DNA of 64,000 bases from Streptomyces sp. Ru72 (GTDB taxonomy: Bacteria; Actinomycetota; Actinomycetes; Streptomycetales; Streptomycetaceae). The stretch lies in the NCBI RefSeq assembly GCF_002920635.1, contig NZ_PQSR01000017.1, positions 1 through 64,000 of the forward strand. The letters are read 5' to 3'. A model generated the notes under the pieces. That model was not told the origin of the DNA, ran no database searches, and saw nothing but the letters and a program-made list of their open reading frames with translations. A program made the translations under genes and the position numbers. Positions 49,760-59,980 of this stretch are shown here, piece by piece; position 1 is the stretch's first letter, and each line of letters starts with the position of its first letter.

Positions 49760-51526
49760 TCACTTCCTCTGCGAGGCCGACTCCTTCCGTGGTGCCAGGT
49801 GGATGTCCTGGCTCGACAGCGTCAGCGGCGACTCGGTGAAGGCGCGCAGCCGGACGCGAACGCCCTTCTTGGGTACGGTGAAGCCCTTGCCCGGTGCCTG
49901 GATCCGGTACGTGGCGGTGGCGTGGGCGCCGAGAGACGACGGGCCCTGGAGCACCTTCCACCAAAGGCTCTCGCCGTGGCCGGTCGTCACCATGAAGTGG
50001 GGCTGGACGGCCAAGTCGCCGGTGTTGTTCACACGGACGGTGAGTGTCTCGACGGTCGCGGCCTTCCGGGTGGAGCCGACGGCCTGCATGCGCAACGGCG
50101 GTTGTCCGGTCGCCGCAAGCGTCGCGGCCACCAGGGCCGGCGCCACCAGGGCCCCGGCCAGCACCGTGCGGGCCGTCCGCCGCCCGTGCAGCAGCCGGGG
50201 CTGCCACGCGGTGGCGAACGCGGAGGGCGGCGCGGTGACCGCCGCCGCCAGCCACAGCGGCGTCATCATCAGGTAGTAGCCGTCCTGCGAACGGGTCGCC
50301 AGGAAGAACGCGCACCACGGCAGCACGGTCGCCGCCGGGCCCAGCCGGCGCACGAACAGCACGAACACGGCCAGCAGACCCGCCGCCAGCAGCATGCTCG
50401 CGTACGAGTACCAGGACAGGCGGTCGCTGCCGTCGGTGTAGTAGAGGGAGATGCCGATCAGGCCCTGGCCGTGGATGGTCGCACCCTGGGTGAACGGCAG
50501 CACGATGCCCTCGATCCAGGTGCGCGGCTCGGTCACGATGAAGTACCCGTTGATCAGCAGCCACGTGCCGGAGGCGATGCCCACGATGCGCCCCACGGCG
50601 AGGGCCGCCCCGCGCGCCCCCAGCTCGCCGCGCCGCAGCGCGTAGACCCCGGCGAGGAGGAACGGCGTCAGGAACCACGGCAACTGCTGGCTGGCGCAGG
50701 CCGCGCCCAGGCAGGCCGCCCGCGCCCAGTCGGCCGGGCCGCCCGTGCCCATCCGCGTCCAGCGCACCACCACCGGGATCAGGAACGCCAGCGCGAGGAC
50801 CGCCGGGTAGCCGAGCCGGGCGTACATCGGGATCAGGCCGAAGCCCAGGCAGACCATGGTGGCCGCCGAGCGCCACGGCGTCGGCAGCATCTTCCACATG
50901 ACGATCGCGCCGAGGACGATCGCGGTGGTGGGCACCAGGACCTCGGGCAGCGCGTCGTGGCCGATCCACAGCAGCGGCGCGGTGAGCATCGCGGTCAGCG
51001 GCGGATAGGCGTAGGTGTAGTCGTAACCGCCGTCCACCGTGGTGGTGTAGGCGACGGAGCTGTGGTGCCCGAACAGCCAGGGCCAGGCCTGCCCGTACAC
51101 CGGGTCTCCGTGCAGCAGCTCGCGGGCGGCCTGGATCGTGAGGATCGACTCGTCGCTGTAGCCGTGCCGCATGCCGGTCGCGCAGTAGACCAGCGTGATC
51201 CCCGTCACCAGCACCACGAGATCCAGGCGTGCCAGCGAGCGGCTGCTCCGCACCACCAGCGTCAGTACGCCCGTCACCAGGATCGACACGTAACAGACGG
51301 AGATCACCGCGGCGATCAGCGGCTGATGGCCGGCGGCACTGTTCCACACGCCGCGGGTGCCGATGAACAGGCTGATGTTCGCGAGCAACGTGAGAACGCG
51401 GTGCCACTGCGCGGGGACCCGGTCCGGTTCGTCCTCGCCGCGTGCCACCGGTGGGCGCACCCAGCGGGTGCTTGTCGACGCCTTCACTTCTGCCAAGTGC
51501 ACGCCAGGAACGTAGGTGGACGGCAT
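49760..51526 (-). CDS. polytopic membrane protein, GT87/mannosyltransferase-like
   Basis: 588 residues from ATG 51526 (MPSTYVPGVHLAEV); GTG 51532 is an alternative. About twelve hydrophobic helices (e.g. LPWFLTPFLLAGVYAL, LLAAGLLAVFVLFV) with external loops GYSDESILTIQAARELLHGDPVYGQAW-like and YTYAYPPLTAMLTAPLL, as in polyprenol-phosphate-dependent alpha-mannosyltransferases (DUF2029/GT87). A C-terminal beta-rich domain of about 120 residues outside the membrane follows. The start lies 49 bases after the nitrate reductase stop on the same strand; they may share a transcript without sharing a role. It is convergent with the arsR gene, 25 bases apart. Confidence 0.75.
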   Translation of the reverse strand: MPSTYVPGVHLAEVKASTSTRWVRPPVARGEDEPDRVPAQWHRVLTLLANISLFIGTRGVWNSAAGHQPLIAAVISVCYVSILVTGVLTLVVRSSRSLARLDLVVLVTGITLVYCATGMRHGYSDESILTIQAARELLHGDPVYGQAWPWLFGHHSSVAYTTTVDGGYDYTYAYPPLTAMLTAPLLWIGHDALPEVLVPTTAIVLGAIVMWKMLPTPWRSAATMVCLGFGLIPMYARLGYPAVLALAFLIPVVVRWTRMGTGGPADWARAACLGAACASQQLPWFLTPFLLAGVYALRRGELGARGAALAVGRIVGIASGTWLLINGYFIVTEPRTWIEGIVLPFTQGATIHGQGLIGISLYYTDGSDRLSWYSYASMLLAAGLLAVFVLFVRRLGPAATVLPWCAFFLATRSQDGYYLMMTPLWLAAAVTAPPSAFATAWQPRLLHGRRTARTVLAGALVAPALVAATLAATGQPPLRMQAVGSTRKAATVETLTVRVNNTGDLAVQPHFMVTTGHGESLWWKVLQGPSSLGAHATATYRIQAPGKGFTVPKKGVRVRLRAFTESPLTLSSQDIHLAPRKESASQRK

Positions 51527-51575
51527 GAACACCGAGCGCCCGGAGGTGAAGATTCCGGTGTGGCCCCGGTGGACG

Positions 51576-54500
51576 TCAGTAGACGTCCCGCACGTACCGC
51601 TTCTCCGCTGCCAGCTGCTTCACGTAGGCCGCCGCCTCCGCCTCGCTCAGGCCGCCGTGCAGGACGGCGATGTCCCGCAGCGCCTGGTCGACGTCCTTGG
51701 CCATGCGGGAGGCGTCCCCGCAGACGTAGAAGCGGGCGCCCTCCCGGAGCCAGTGCCACAGCTCGGGGCCGTGCTCGCGCATCCGGTCCTGGACGTAGAC
51801 CTTGGCGCGCTGGTCGCGGGAGAAGGCGGTGTCGAGACGCGTGAGGACGCCGTCCTCCCGCAGTTTCGTCAGCTCCTCCTCGTAGTAGAAGTCGGTGGCG
51901 CGGTGCTGCTCGCCGAAGAACAGCCAGTTCGGCGCGGTGTGCCCGAGTTCGCGGCGCTCTTGAAGGAAACCGATGAAGGGGGCGACCCCGGTGCCGGGCC
52001 CGACCATCACCATCGGGGTCGAGCCGTCCGCCGGCGGCCGGAAGTGGGGGGAGCGCTGCACGAAGACCGGCACCGGCGCATCGGGCTCCGCGTCGGCGAG
52101 GAAGCCGCCGCACACCCCGGCGCGGGGACGCCCGCGCAGACTCTCGTAACGCACCACGGACACGGTCAGCGACACCCGATGGGGGTCGACGAGCGGGCTG
52201 GAGGAGATCGAGTACAGCCGCGGCTGCAACCGCTTGAGCACTTTGGCCCATTCCTCGGCCGAGCCCCGTACCGCGTACTCGGCCGCCACGTCGACGGCCT
52301 GCCGGCCCCAGCACCAGCGCGCCAGGCCGTCCTTGTTGTCCGGGCGCAGCAACTGCCGCAGCTCCCGGTCGTCCCGGGTGCGTTCGGCGACGAAGCGCAG
52401 CAGGTCCGGGGTGATCCGGGTGATGTCGAGATGCCTGAGCAGGGCTTCGGCGAAGGGCACCTCGCCTGCTCCCGCGACCTCGACGGCGGCGGCGCGGTCG
52501 ATGCCCGTCACCTCCAGCCACTCCTCCACGAGCGCGGGGGAGTTGACCGGACGCACCCCGAGCGCGTCCCCGGTCTCGTAGGTGAGGCCGGTCCCGCTGG
52601 TGTCGAAGGTGAACCGGCGCACCTCCTTGCCCGCTCCGGGCAGGCTGAGCAGTCGGTTGCCGACGAGGCGGGCGGTGGCCGGGGCGGGTTTGGCCGGCTT
52701 CGGCTGCACGGGGGCCGCCGCCGGGGCGCCGCCGAGCGCCGCGAGGACCGACTCGAGCCAGGCGCCCGCCGACGGCTCGTAATCGGGTTCGCAGTCGGTG
52801 CGCGGCGCGAGGCGCACCCCGCCCAGCTCCTGCAGGCGCGCGTCGAGGCGGCGCCCGTGTCCGCAGAAGTCGTCGTACGACGAGTCGCCGAAGGCCAGCA
52901 CCGCGAAGCGGACACCGTCCAGGCGCGGAGCCTCATGACCGGAGAGGGCGTCCCAGAAGCCGGAGCCGTTGTCGGGCGCGTCGCCGTCGCCGAACGTACT
53001 CGTGATCAGCAGCAGATCGGCGCCACGCGGGAGTCGGCCCACGTCGGCCTCGTCCATGCCGACCAGGGTCGCCCGGTGCCCCGTCGCGGTGAGCCGCTGG
53101 GCGGTCGCCGTGGCGAACTCCTCCGCGTTCCCGGTCTGCGAGGCCCACAGCACGACGACCTCACGGCCGGCCGGCTCCCGCTCCTTCGGCGCGCCGCCGG
53201 CCCGGGAGTACATGCCGGCGAGGACGCCGTTGACCCACAGGGCGTGCTCCGGGCTGAAGGGCGCGTCCGGCGGCAGCACGGGCACCCCCGGGGCGCCGGA
53301 ACCGAGGCCCGCGAGGAAGCCGGTGAGGTACTGGCGCTCCTGGGCGCTCAGGACCGGTGGAGGGGCGGGGGTGAGGCCGAAGGGGTCGGCGGCGCTCGGG
53401 GCGACGGGCACCGGGACCCCCGTGACCGCCGGGACGGGGGCCGCCGGAGGGCTCGCCGGCTCGGCCACCTTCGCCAGTGCCACCGCGCACACCTTGAACT
53501 CCGGCTGGAAGGAGACCGGGTCGAGCGCATCACTTGTCACCGCGTTGACGCTCAGATACTCGCCGAAAAGGTCGTTCCAGTGGAACGGGGCGAAACAGCA
53601 CCCGGGCCGCACCCGGTCCGTCACCACTGCCGGCAGTACGGCCCGCCCGCGCCGCGAGGCCACCTCCACCCGGTCGCCGTCCGCGATCCCGAGCGCGGCC
53701 GCGTCCTCGGGGTGCACCTCCACGAAGGGCCCCGGGTTGAGCTTGTTGAGCTTCTCGACCTTCCCCGTCTTGGTCAGCGTGTGCCACTGGTGCTGCACCC
53801 GCCCGGTGTTCAGCAGGAACGGGAAGTCGTCGTCCGGCAGTTCGGCGGGCGGCAGGTGGGGCCGCGCGTGGAACACCGCCCGGCCGCTCGGGGTGGGAAA
53901 CGTCAGCCCGCCGTCGACGTACCGGATCGGATTGCGCGCCGGACCGTCCTCCTGGGCGGCGGGCCACTGCACGGGCCCGGTCCGCAGCCGGTCGTAGGTC
54001 ACCCCGCGCAGGTCCCAGCCCGTCTTCGGGTTCCAGGCGCGCTTGATCTCCTCGAAGACCTCCTCGGCGCTGTCGTAGGAGAAACCCTCCGCGTACCCCA
54101 TCTCGCGCGCGACCGCCGCGATCAGCCGCCAGTCGGCCATCGCCTCACCGGGCGGGTCCAGCGCGGGCCGGGCGAGGGTGAGCCCGCGCTCGCTGTTGAC
54201 GAGGACGCCCTCCGCCTCGGCCCACAGCGCGCCCGGCAGGACCACGTCCGCGTAGGCGTTGGTCTCGGTCTCGGCGAAGACGTCCTGGGCGACGACGAAC
54301 TCGGCGGCCTCCAGGCCCTCGATAACCGTCTTGCGGTTGGCCACCGACGCCACGGGGTTGGTGCACATGATCCAACACGCCTTGATGTCGCCGTCCGCCA
54401 TCTTCTGGAACATCTCGACGGTCCCGCGCCCCACCCCGTCCGCACGCACCGTGCCCGGCCGGAGCCCCCACAGCTCCTCGACGAACGCCCGCTCCTCCTC

Positions 54501-55598
54501 CACGAGCACCGACCGCTGACCCGGCAGCCCCGGCCCCATGTAGCCCATCTCGCGGCCGCCCATGGCGTTGGGCTGCCCGGTCAGCGAGAACGGACCGCTG
54601 CCCGGACGGCAGATCGCGCCGGTCGCGAGGTGCAGGTTGACGAGCGCGTTGGTGTTCCAGGTGCCGTGCGTGGACTGGTTGAGCCCCATGGTCCAGCAGC
54701 TCGTCCACTCCTTGGCCTCGCCGATGAGCCGGGCCGCCCGGCGGATGTCCTCCTCGGCCAGGCCCGTGATCCCGGCCACCGCGGCGGGCGTGTAGTCGGC
54801 GAGGAAGGCGGGCATCGCCTCCCAGCCCTCGGTGTGCCGGGCGATGAAGTCCGCGTCCGTGTGCCCGTTCTCGTGCAGCAGGTGCAGCAGCCCGTTCAGC
54901 AGGGCCAGATCGGTGCCGGGCCGGATCTGCAGGAAGAGGTCCGCCTTCGCGGCGGTCGCGGTGCGCCGGGGGTCGACGACGATCAGCTTGGCGCCCGCCT
55001 TGACCCGGTCCATCAGGCGCAGGAAGAGGATCGGATGGCAGTCGGCCATGTTCGAGCCGATGACCAGGAAGACATCTGCCCCGTCCAGGTCGTCGTACGA
55101 TCCCGGCGGCCCGTCGGCGCCCAGCGACAGCTTGTAGCCGGCGCCCGCGCTCGCCATGCACAGCCGCGAGTTCGACTCGATCTGGTTGGTCCGTACGAAG
55201 CCCTTGGCCAGCTTGTTGGCGAGGTACTGCGCCTCGAGGCTCAGCTGGCCCGACACATAGAACGCGACGGCGTCCGGACCGTGCTCGTCGACGATCTCGC
55301 GCAGCCGGCGGGCGGTCTCGCGCACGGCCGCGTCCACGGGAGCGGGCACCGGCTCCGCGCCCCGGTCGTCGCGCACGAGCGCCGTGGTCAGCCGCCCGGG
55401 CGCCGCCAGCATGTCCGCGGTGGTGGCGCCCTTGGTGCACAGCCGGCCGCGGTTGGCCGGGTGCTCCTTGTCGCCGGACGCCTTGACGACACGACGGCGG
55501 CCGTCTGGACCGGTCGCGACGTCGAGCACGATCCCGCAGCCGACGCCGCAGTACGAGCAGACGGTCCGTATCTGCTGCGTTCCGGGGCTCGTGGTCAT
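51576..55598 (-). CDS. assimilatory nitrate reductase fused to sulfite-reductase-type flavoprotein
   Basis: 1340 residues, a self-contained electron chain. The N-terminal iron-sulfur/molybdopterin part (about 1-690) has CSYCGVGCG and GRLCTKG for the 4Fe-4S cluster, then [19 protein letters not shown] with the Mo-region cysteine, [20 protein letters not shown], and the C-terminal MPT barrel ([15 protein letters not shown]). After a Pro/Ala linker come an FMN flavodoxin domain ([14 protein letters not shown], about 815), a CysJ/P450-reductase-like FAD domain ([10 protein letters not shown]) and an NADPH domain ([19 protein letters not shown]) ending VRDVY. It should reduce nitrate with NADPH without a separate reductase. 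It needs the molybdate brought in by ModABC nearby. Confidence 0.92.
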   Translation of the reverse strand: MTTSPGTQQIRTVCSYCGVGCGIVLDVATGPDGRRRVVKASGDKEHPANRGRLCTKGATTADMLAAPGRLTTALVRDDRGAEPVPAPVDAAVRETARRLREIVDEHGPDAVAFYVSGQLSLEAQYLANKLAKGFVRTNQIESNSRLCMASAGAGYKLSLGADGPPGSYDDLDGADVFLVIGSNMADCHPILFLRLMDRVKAGAKLIVVDPRRTATAAKADLFLQIRPGTDLALLNGLLHLLHENGHTDADFIARHTEGWEAMPAFLADYTPAAVAGITGLAEEDIRRAARLIGEAKEWTSCWTMGLNQSTHGTWNTNALVNLHLATGAICRPGSGPFSLTGQPNAMGGREMGYMGPGLPGQRSVLVEEERAFVEELWGLRPGTVRADGVGRGTVEMFQKMADGDIKACWIMCTNPVASVANRKTVIEGLEAAEFVVAQDVFAETETNAYADVVLPGALWAEAEGVLVNSERGLTLARPALDPPGEAMADWRLIAAVAREMGYAEGFSYDSAEEVFEEIKRAWNPKTGWDLRGVTYDRLRTGPVQWPAAQEDGPARNPIRYVDGGLTFPTPSGRAVFHARPHLPPAELPDDDFPFLLNTGRVQHQWHTLTKTGKVEKLNKLNPGPFVEVHPEDAAALGIADGDRVEVASRRGRAVLPAVVTDRVRPGCCFAPFHWNDLFGEYLSVNAVTSDALDPVSFQPEFKVCAVALAKVAEPASPPAAPVPAVTGVPVPVAPSAADPFGLTPAPPPVLSAQERQYLTGFLAGLGSGAPGVPVLPPDAPFSPEHALWVNGVLAGMYSRAGGAPKEREPAGREVVVLWASQTGNAEEFATATAQRLTATGHRATLVGMDEADVGRLPRGADLLLITSTFGDGDAPDNGSGFWDALSGHEAPRLDGVRFAVLAFGDSSYDDFCGHGRRLDARLQELGGVRLAPRTDCEPDYEPSAGAWLESVLAALGGAPAAAPVQPKPAKPAPATARLVGNRLLSLPGAGKEVRRFTFDTSGTGLTYETGDALGVRPVNSPALVEEWLEVTGIDRAAAVEVAGAGEVPFAEALLRHLDITRITPDLLRFVAERTRDDRELRQLLRPDNKDGLARWCWGRQAVDVAAEYAVRGSAEEWAKVLKRLQPRLYSISSSPLVDPHRVSLTVSVVRYESLRGRPRAGVCGGFLADAEPDAPVPVFVQRSPHFRPPADGSTPMVMVGPGTGVAPFIGFLQERRELGHTAPNWLFFGEQHRATDFYYEEELTKLREDGVLTRLDTAFSRDQRAKVYVQDRMREHGPELWHWLREGARFYVCGDASRMAKDVDQALRDIAVLHGGLSEAEAAAYVKQLAAEKRYVRDVY

Positions 55599-55844
55599 GC
55601 CGACGACCGTACGAATTGCCCGTTACGCGGATGTCACGCGCCGCGATCTTGGGCCGTTACGCGCGCTGCACACCGGGCACGGGGCCGGTGTGAGGCGACG
55701 CCGGCGTGGTACTGGAGGGGCGCCGTCCGGCCGAAGTGACCGAAGGGAGTGTCGCGGTCCGTGTCGCTGTTGGGCCGAACGGGTGACCATGCGCAACAAT
55801 TGCCCGGTGCAGACGATGAGTGCGAGCCGACACGGGGAGGGCCG

Positions 55845-56234
55845 GTGAACAGCCACGATGTCACCGACGAACAGTGGGAAGGGCTCGCTCAGGTCGTTCC
55901 GCTGCGGGGCCGGGACGCCTGGCCGTCAGCGGTCGACCACCGCGCGCTGCCCGAGGCGCAGACCGAGGCGCGCCGCCGCTTCGTCGTCCTGAGGGTCAAT
56001 GTGTTCGCGGACGCCCGCGACGTCGCCGAGACGCTGATGGCGGGCGTCCCGGTCCTGCTCGACCTCACCGGCGCGGAGACGGACGTCGCCAAGCGGGTCC
56101 TGGACTTCAGCACGGGCGTCGTCTTCGGCCTGTCCAGCGGGATGCACCGGGTGGACCGCAACGTGTTCCTGCTGACGCCGCGGGGCACGGAGGTGCGGGG
56201 GCTCATGGAGGAGGCGGGGGTTCCGGGGGCCTGA
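55845..56234 (+). CDS. SepF-like cell-division protein paralogue
   Basis: 129 residues from GTG 55845 (VNSHDVTDEQWEGL), with GGGGAGGG before it. The DUF552/SepF domain (about 45-120) includes FVVLRVNVFADARDVAETLMAGVPVLLDLTGAE, DVAKRVLDFSTGVVFGL and the closing FLLTPRGTE. SepF anchors FtsZ to the membrane, but this protein lacks the usual N-terminal amphipathic membrane helix, so it is probably one of the several SepF-like paralogues of streptomycetes rather than the main one. It precedes an ATPase-MazG pair by 103 bases on the same strand. Confidence 0.85.
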   Translation: MNSHDVTDEQWEGLAQVVPLRGRDAWPSAVDHRALPEAQTEARRRFVVLRVNVFADARDVAETLMAGVPVLLDLTGAETDVAKRVLDFSTGVVFGLSSGMHRVDRNVFLLTPRGTEVRGLMEEAGVPGA

Positions 56235-56337
56235 ATCGGGGTGTGGGTCCCCGACGGGCCCGCCCGGTCGCTCGATCGTAGGAAGTCCGCGGGGCCGGAA
56301 CGGTTCGCCGGTCGGCGGGCGACCTACGGTCCCGGAT

Positions 56338-57516
56338 ATGACCCTGTCACCTGCGCCACCCGTGCCCGCCGCCCCTGAGCAGGACGCCGCCGCCGGCCCG
56401 CGTCCGGACCGGCCGTGCGTCACCGAACTGCGGCTGTCCGCCTTCGCCGGGCATCGACGGGCCACCTTTCCACTGGGCCCGCTGACGCTGTTCACCGGGC
56501 CGAGCGGTTCGGGCAAATCACGCGCGTTGCAGGCGTACGCGGCGCTCGCGCGGCTCGGCGGCGGTGCGGAGCTGGCCGAGGTGTTCCCGGACCCGGTGGC
56601 CTGTGTCCCCGAGCGGGCGCGGCCCGACGCCCAGTGGCGGCGCGGCTTCCGGATCGGCTGCACGGCCGACGGCCCGCAAGGACCCGTCCGGCTCGACGTC
56701 GCCGTGCAGGCCGAGCCCGAACTGCGCATCGTCGGCGAGCGGTTGACGTCCGGCGGTCTCGTCCTGCTGGAGACCGCACTGCGCGACCCGAGCCGCCCGG
56801 TGGTGCAGGCGGCCTGGCACACCGCCGGTGCCACCCCGGTCACCCGGGGGCCCCTCCCCGACGACCGTCTCGGTACCGCCCTGCTGCCGCTGCGCGTCGC
56901 GGGGAAGACCGACGGCCAGCGCCGGGTGCTCGACGCCGCCGAGCAGATGGTGGTCGCCCTGCGCTCGGTCTTCGCCTGTGACCCGAGCCCCCGCCGGATG
57001 CGCGTCCCCGTCCCGCTGGGCGCGGGCCGGCTGCTGCCGGACTGCTCCAACCTCGCGGACGTCCTGTGGCGCACGCGCGCGGAGTGCGGCAGGCGGCACG
57101 CCCTGCTGACGGCGGCGGTCGCCGCCGGGTGCGCGGGGGAAGTCGTCGACCTGCTGGCGGAGTCGCTCGGTGACGGCACGGTCCGCGCGCTGCTCGACCG
57201 GGGCGACGGCCGGCGCACCCCGCTGAAGCTGCTGGGCGACGGCGAACTGCGGTACGTGGCCCTGGCCCTCGTCCTGCTCACCGGCCCGGGTGTCCTGGAG
57301 GTCGACCCGGTGGGAGAGGTGCCGGCGGCGCTGCAGACCCTCACGGTCCTGGCGGACGGCTTCGACCGCCGCATGGACCGGCTCCAGGCACGCGAACTGC
57401 TCCGGCTGGCGGCACGGATGTGCGAGCGGGGCCACATCCGGCTGGTGGGCGCGGTGAGCGAGCCGTCCCTGGCGGCGGGGGCGGACGGCGCGACGGTGGT
57501 AGACCTGAGCGCGTGA
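56338..57516 (+). CDS. AAA/SMC-like ATPase
   Basis: 392 residues. Following a proline-rich start, RLSAFAGHRRATFPLGPLTLFTGPSGSGKSRALQAY gives an SMC/RecF-type N-terminus with Walker A GPSGSGKS (about residues 54-61). Near the end LKLLGDGELRYVALALVLL stands in the place of an ABC signature. The usual Walker B Asp-Glu pair is weak or absent (LTGPGVLEVDPVG). The middle is a family-specific insert. No membrane segment. The stop overlaps the MazG gene by GTGA, so the two proteins are made together. Function unknown; related single ATPases can act in repair, defence or as chromosome-associated switches. Confidence 0.8.
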   Translation: MTLSPAPPVPAAPEQDAAAGPRPDRPCVTELRLSAFAGHRRATFPLGPLTLFTGPSGSGKSRALQAYAALARLGGGAELAEVFPDPVACVPERARPDAQWRRGFRIGCTADGPQGPVRLDVAVQAEPELRIVGERLTSGGLVLLETALRDPSRPVVQAAWHTAGATPVTRGPLPDDRLGTALLPLRVAGKTDGQRRVLDAAEQMVVALRSVFACDPSPRRMRVPVPLGAGRLLPDCSNLADVLWRTRAECGRRHALLTAAVAAGCAGEVVDLLAESLGDGTVRALLDRGDGRRTPLKLLGDGELRYVALALVLLTGPGVLEVDPVGEVPAALQTLTVLADGFDRRMDRLQARELLRLAARMCERGHIRLVGAVSEPSLAAGADGATVVDLSA

Positions 57517-57866
57517 CAGAGGAACCCGGGCAGCCCAAGGACCTGACCGTGGCGCGGCTGCAGCGCCGGCTCGCCGACTTCGCGACCGCCCGCGCCTGGC
57601 AGCCGTACCACACCCCCAAGAACCTGGTGGCGGCACTCAGCGTGGAGGCGTCCGAACTCGTCGAGATCTTCCAGTGGTTGACGCCGGAGGAGTCCGCGCG
57701 CGTCATGGAGGACCCGGACACGGCCCACCGGGTCACGGACGAGGTCGCGGACGTCCTGGCGTACCTGCTCCAGCTCTGCGAGGTACTGGGCATCGACGCG
57801 CTGGCGGCGCTGGACGCGAAGATCGACCGCAACGAGGAGAGGTTTCCGGCGCCCGGAAGGGAGTGA
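57513..57866 (+). CDS. MazG-like nucleotide pyrophosphohydrolase
   Basis: 117 residues from GTG 57513, coupled to the ATPase gene. All-alpha NTP-PPase of the RS21-C6/dCTPase type. It has the metal-binding ExxE...ExxD pattern in LSVEASELVEIFQWLTPEES and VTDEVADVLAYLLQLCEVLGID, and the HTPKNLVAAL opening. It hydrolyses a nucleoside triphosphate to monophosphate and pyrophosphate, probably a noncanonical or deoxy-nucleotide, as nucleotide house-cleaning. The coupling to an ATPase of unknown function is the notable point. Confidence 0.9.
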   Translation: MTEEPGQPKDLTVARLQRRLADFATARAWQPYHTPKNLVAALSVEASELVEIFQWLTPEESARVMEDPDTAHRVTDEVADVLAYLLQLCEVLGIDALAALDAKIDRNEERFPAPGRE

Positions 57867-58043
57867 TCACAAAGGCCCGGATCGTCACTCTCCGGAGTCA
57901 TAGAGTTGTCCACATCCCCCTGGTTGTCCACAGATTTCGTACCAGCTCTGGCTTTTCGGCCCGACTGCTCTCACTCTGGGTAGTGGACACCGGAGTGCGG
58001 GCAGACGTGCGGAAGCGTGCGTCGGACAGAGCGGGGGCAGGGC

Positions 58044-58520
58044 ATGGATGCGGTGCGGCTCATCACGGCGAGCAGGCGCGCCCTGGCGGGGAGCGAGGAC
58101 GGGCCGAGGATCATGGCGGAGGCGTGGCAGGCCTACGCCCTGGCACAGGCGATCGGCAGCCGCCTGGCGGTCTCGGGCCCACCCGAACTGCGCGGCGAGG
58201 CACTGGGGCTGACAGAGCTGGCGGGCAGGGGCTGCGGCGTGCTGGACACGCCGCCCGTCGACGTGGCCGATCTGCGCGCGGCCCGGCTCACCGAGCTGGG
58301 CGACGCCCGCACAGCACTCCTTGACCTCGGCTCCCTCCTCATGGAACTGGGCATGGCCCTCGTCGCGGTGGCGAGCGCGGCGGACGACGAGAGCACGTAC
58401 TGGCAGTGCATGGAGGCGATAGACGCGGCGGACGAGTCGAGGGACCGGGTCAAGGAGATGCTGCGCAGACTGGCGGCGAGAGACGGGGACATACGCGAGC
58501 GGGACCGGGCGCCGGGCTGA
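58044..58520 (+). CDS. DUF6099 family protein
   Basis: 158 residues from ATG 58044 (MDAVRLITASRRALAG). Almost entirely helical by pattern, with no signal peptide. Conserved-looking stretches include IMAEAWQAYALAQAIGSRLA, LGDARTALLDLGSLLMELGMALV and YWQCMEAIDAADESRDRV. It is a streptomycete-specific family without assigned function. It is isolated, 177 bases after the MazG gene. Confidence 0.75.
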   Translation: MDAVRLITASRRALAGSEDGPRIMAEAWQAYALAQAIGSRLAVSGPPELRGEALGLTELAGRGCGVLDTPPVDVADLRAARLTELGDARTALLDLGSLLMELGMALVAVASAADDESTYWQCMEAIDAADESRDRVKEMLRRLAARDGDIRERDRAPG

Positions 58521-58563
58521 GTGACGGCACCGTTCGACCGGGCCCGGGCAGGAGTGCGGCGGC

Positions 58564-58746
58564 TCAGCCTCGGTCGCCGTCGCCGGTCTTCGGTCCGCGC
58601 AGCTCCGCCCCCAGTTCCGTCAGGTCGGCGGTGAGCGCCGCCATCAGCCTCTCCATCCGCTCCAGCAGCCCCTCGGGCTGCCCGGAGGCGGCTTCGTGCG
58701 GCACCCCGCCGGGGGACACGGCTTCCTGCGACATGTGCTGGGACAA
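58564..58746 (-). CDS. small hypothetical protein
   Basis: About 60 residues. AGGAGG lies four bases before TTG 58746, which supports that start over ATG 58734 (12 bases further in). The product reads LSQHMSQEAVSPGG, then an amphipathic helix GLLERMERLMAALTADLTELGAEL and a charged tail. The helix could form a coiled coil. No family recognised. It is convergent with the DUF6099 gene. Confidence 0.55.
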   Translation of the reverse strand: MSQHMSQEAVSPGGVPHEAASGQPEGLLERMERLMAALTADLTELGAELRGPKTGDGDRG

Positions 58747-58956
58747 GCGACCTCCTCGGCCTGACGCCCCCGGACGCGGCCGCCGGCGACGGGTGCCGGG
58801 CGGTCCGGCTCCGCACCAGCAACGATCACCACAGGACACGGTCACCGATCATCCGCACATCGGTCCGTCGGATGGACCGATTTTCACCCGCCCGGGGCCG
58901 GAGGGCGGCGGCGGGACGGTTCGGTCGACCGGTGAGCGACCGTGCAGGATGGAGGT

Positions 58957-59880
58957 ATGGATCTTCGCATCTTCACCGAGCCCCAGCAGGGCGCCACCTA
59001 CGACACGCTCCTCGCCGTCGCCAAGGCCACCGAGGACCTCGGCTTCGATGCCTTCTTCCGCTCCGACCACTATCTGAAGATGGGCACCGTGGACGGCCTC
59101 CCCGGCCCCACCGACGCCTGGATCACCCTGGCGGGCCTCGCCCGTGAGACCAAGCGCATCCGCCTCGGCACGCTGATGACCGCCGCCACCTTCCGGCTTC
59201 CCGGCGTCCTCGCCATCCAGGTCGCCCAGGTCGACCAGATGTCAGGCGGACGCGTCGAGCTGGGCCTGGGCGCGGGCTGGTTCGAGGAGGAGCACCGGGC
59301 GTACGGCATCCCCTTCCCGAAGGAGAAGTTCGCCCGCCTCGAGGAGCAGCTGGAGATCGTCACCGGGCTGTGGGCGACCAAGACCGGCGAGACCTTCGAC
59401 TTCCACGGGAAGTACTACGACCTGACCGACTCGCCCGCCCTGCCCAAGCCCGCCCAGGACAGGATCCCGGTGCTCATCGGGGGCCACGGCGCCACCCGCA
59501 CCCCGCGGCTCGCCGCCCGGTACGCCGACGAGTTCAACATCCCGTTCGGGTCGATCGAGGACAGCGAGCGCCAGTTCGGCCGGGTCCGGGCCGCCGCGGA
59601 GGAGGCCGGACGACACCCGGACGCCCTGACGTACTCAACGGCACTCGTGGTCTGCGTCGGCAAGGACGACCAGGAGGTGGCGCGCCGTGCCGCCGCGATC
59701 GGCCGCGAGGTCGACGAGCTGAAGGCCAACGGCCTGGCCGGCACCCCGGCCGAGGTCGTCGACAAGATCGGCCGGTACGCGGAGATCGGCGCCCGGCGCG
59801 TCTATCTCCAGATCCTCGACCTGGACGACCTGGACCACCTGGAGCTGATCTCCTCCCGGGTCCAGTCTCAGCTGAAGTAA
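58957..59880 (+). CDS. LLM-class F420-dependent oxidoreductase
   Basis: 307 residues from ATG 58957 (MDLRIFTEPQQGATY). TIM-barrel of the luciferase-like monooxygenase superfamily. Landmarks are AKATEDLGFDAFFRSDHYL, the TLAGLARETKRIRLGTLMTA strand, AQVDQMSGGRVELGLGAGW and IPVLIGGHGATRTPRLAARYADEFN, which holds the cofactor phosphate. Members of this subgroup use reduced coenzyme F420 rather than flavin. Substrate unknown. It lies 100 bases before the hen1-pnkp RNA-repair operon on the same strand, with no evidence of a functional link. Confidence 0.9.
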   Translation: MDLRIFTEPQQGATYDTLLAVAKATEDLGFDAFFRSDHYLKMGTVDGLPGPTDAWITLAGLARETKRIRLGTLMTAATFRLPGVLAIQVAQVDQMSGGRVELGLGAGWFEEEHRAYGIPFPKEKFARLEEQLEIVTGLWATKTGETFDFHGKYYDLTDSPALPKPAQDRIPVLIGGHGATRTPRLAARYADEFNIPFGSIEDSERQFGRVRAAAEEAGRHPDALTYSTALVVCVGKDDQEVARRAAAIGREVDELKANGLAGTPAEVVDKIGRYAEIGARRVYLQILDLDDLDHLELISSRVQSQLK

Positions 59881-59980
59881 TCCGGACGCCCCCAAGAGGT
59901 GTGCGCCCCGCCCCGCGGGCGGGGCCGCACGGTTCGAAATCCGGTGGTACCCGGTGCCCCGGGACCGGGAGACTCAGGGC

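Noticed and set aside
51516..55739. Plus-strand open frame of about 1400 codons opposite the nitrate reductase
   Set aside because: It is the antisense shadow of a high-GC gene: arginine/glycine/valine/histidine-rich, no family motifs, whereas the minus strand encodes a complete multidomain enzyme.
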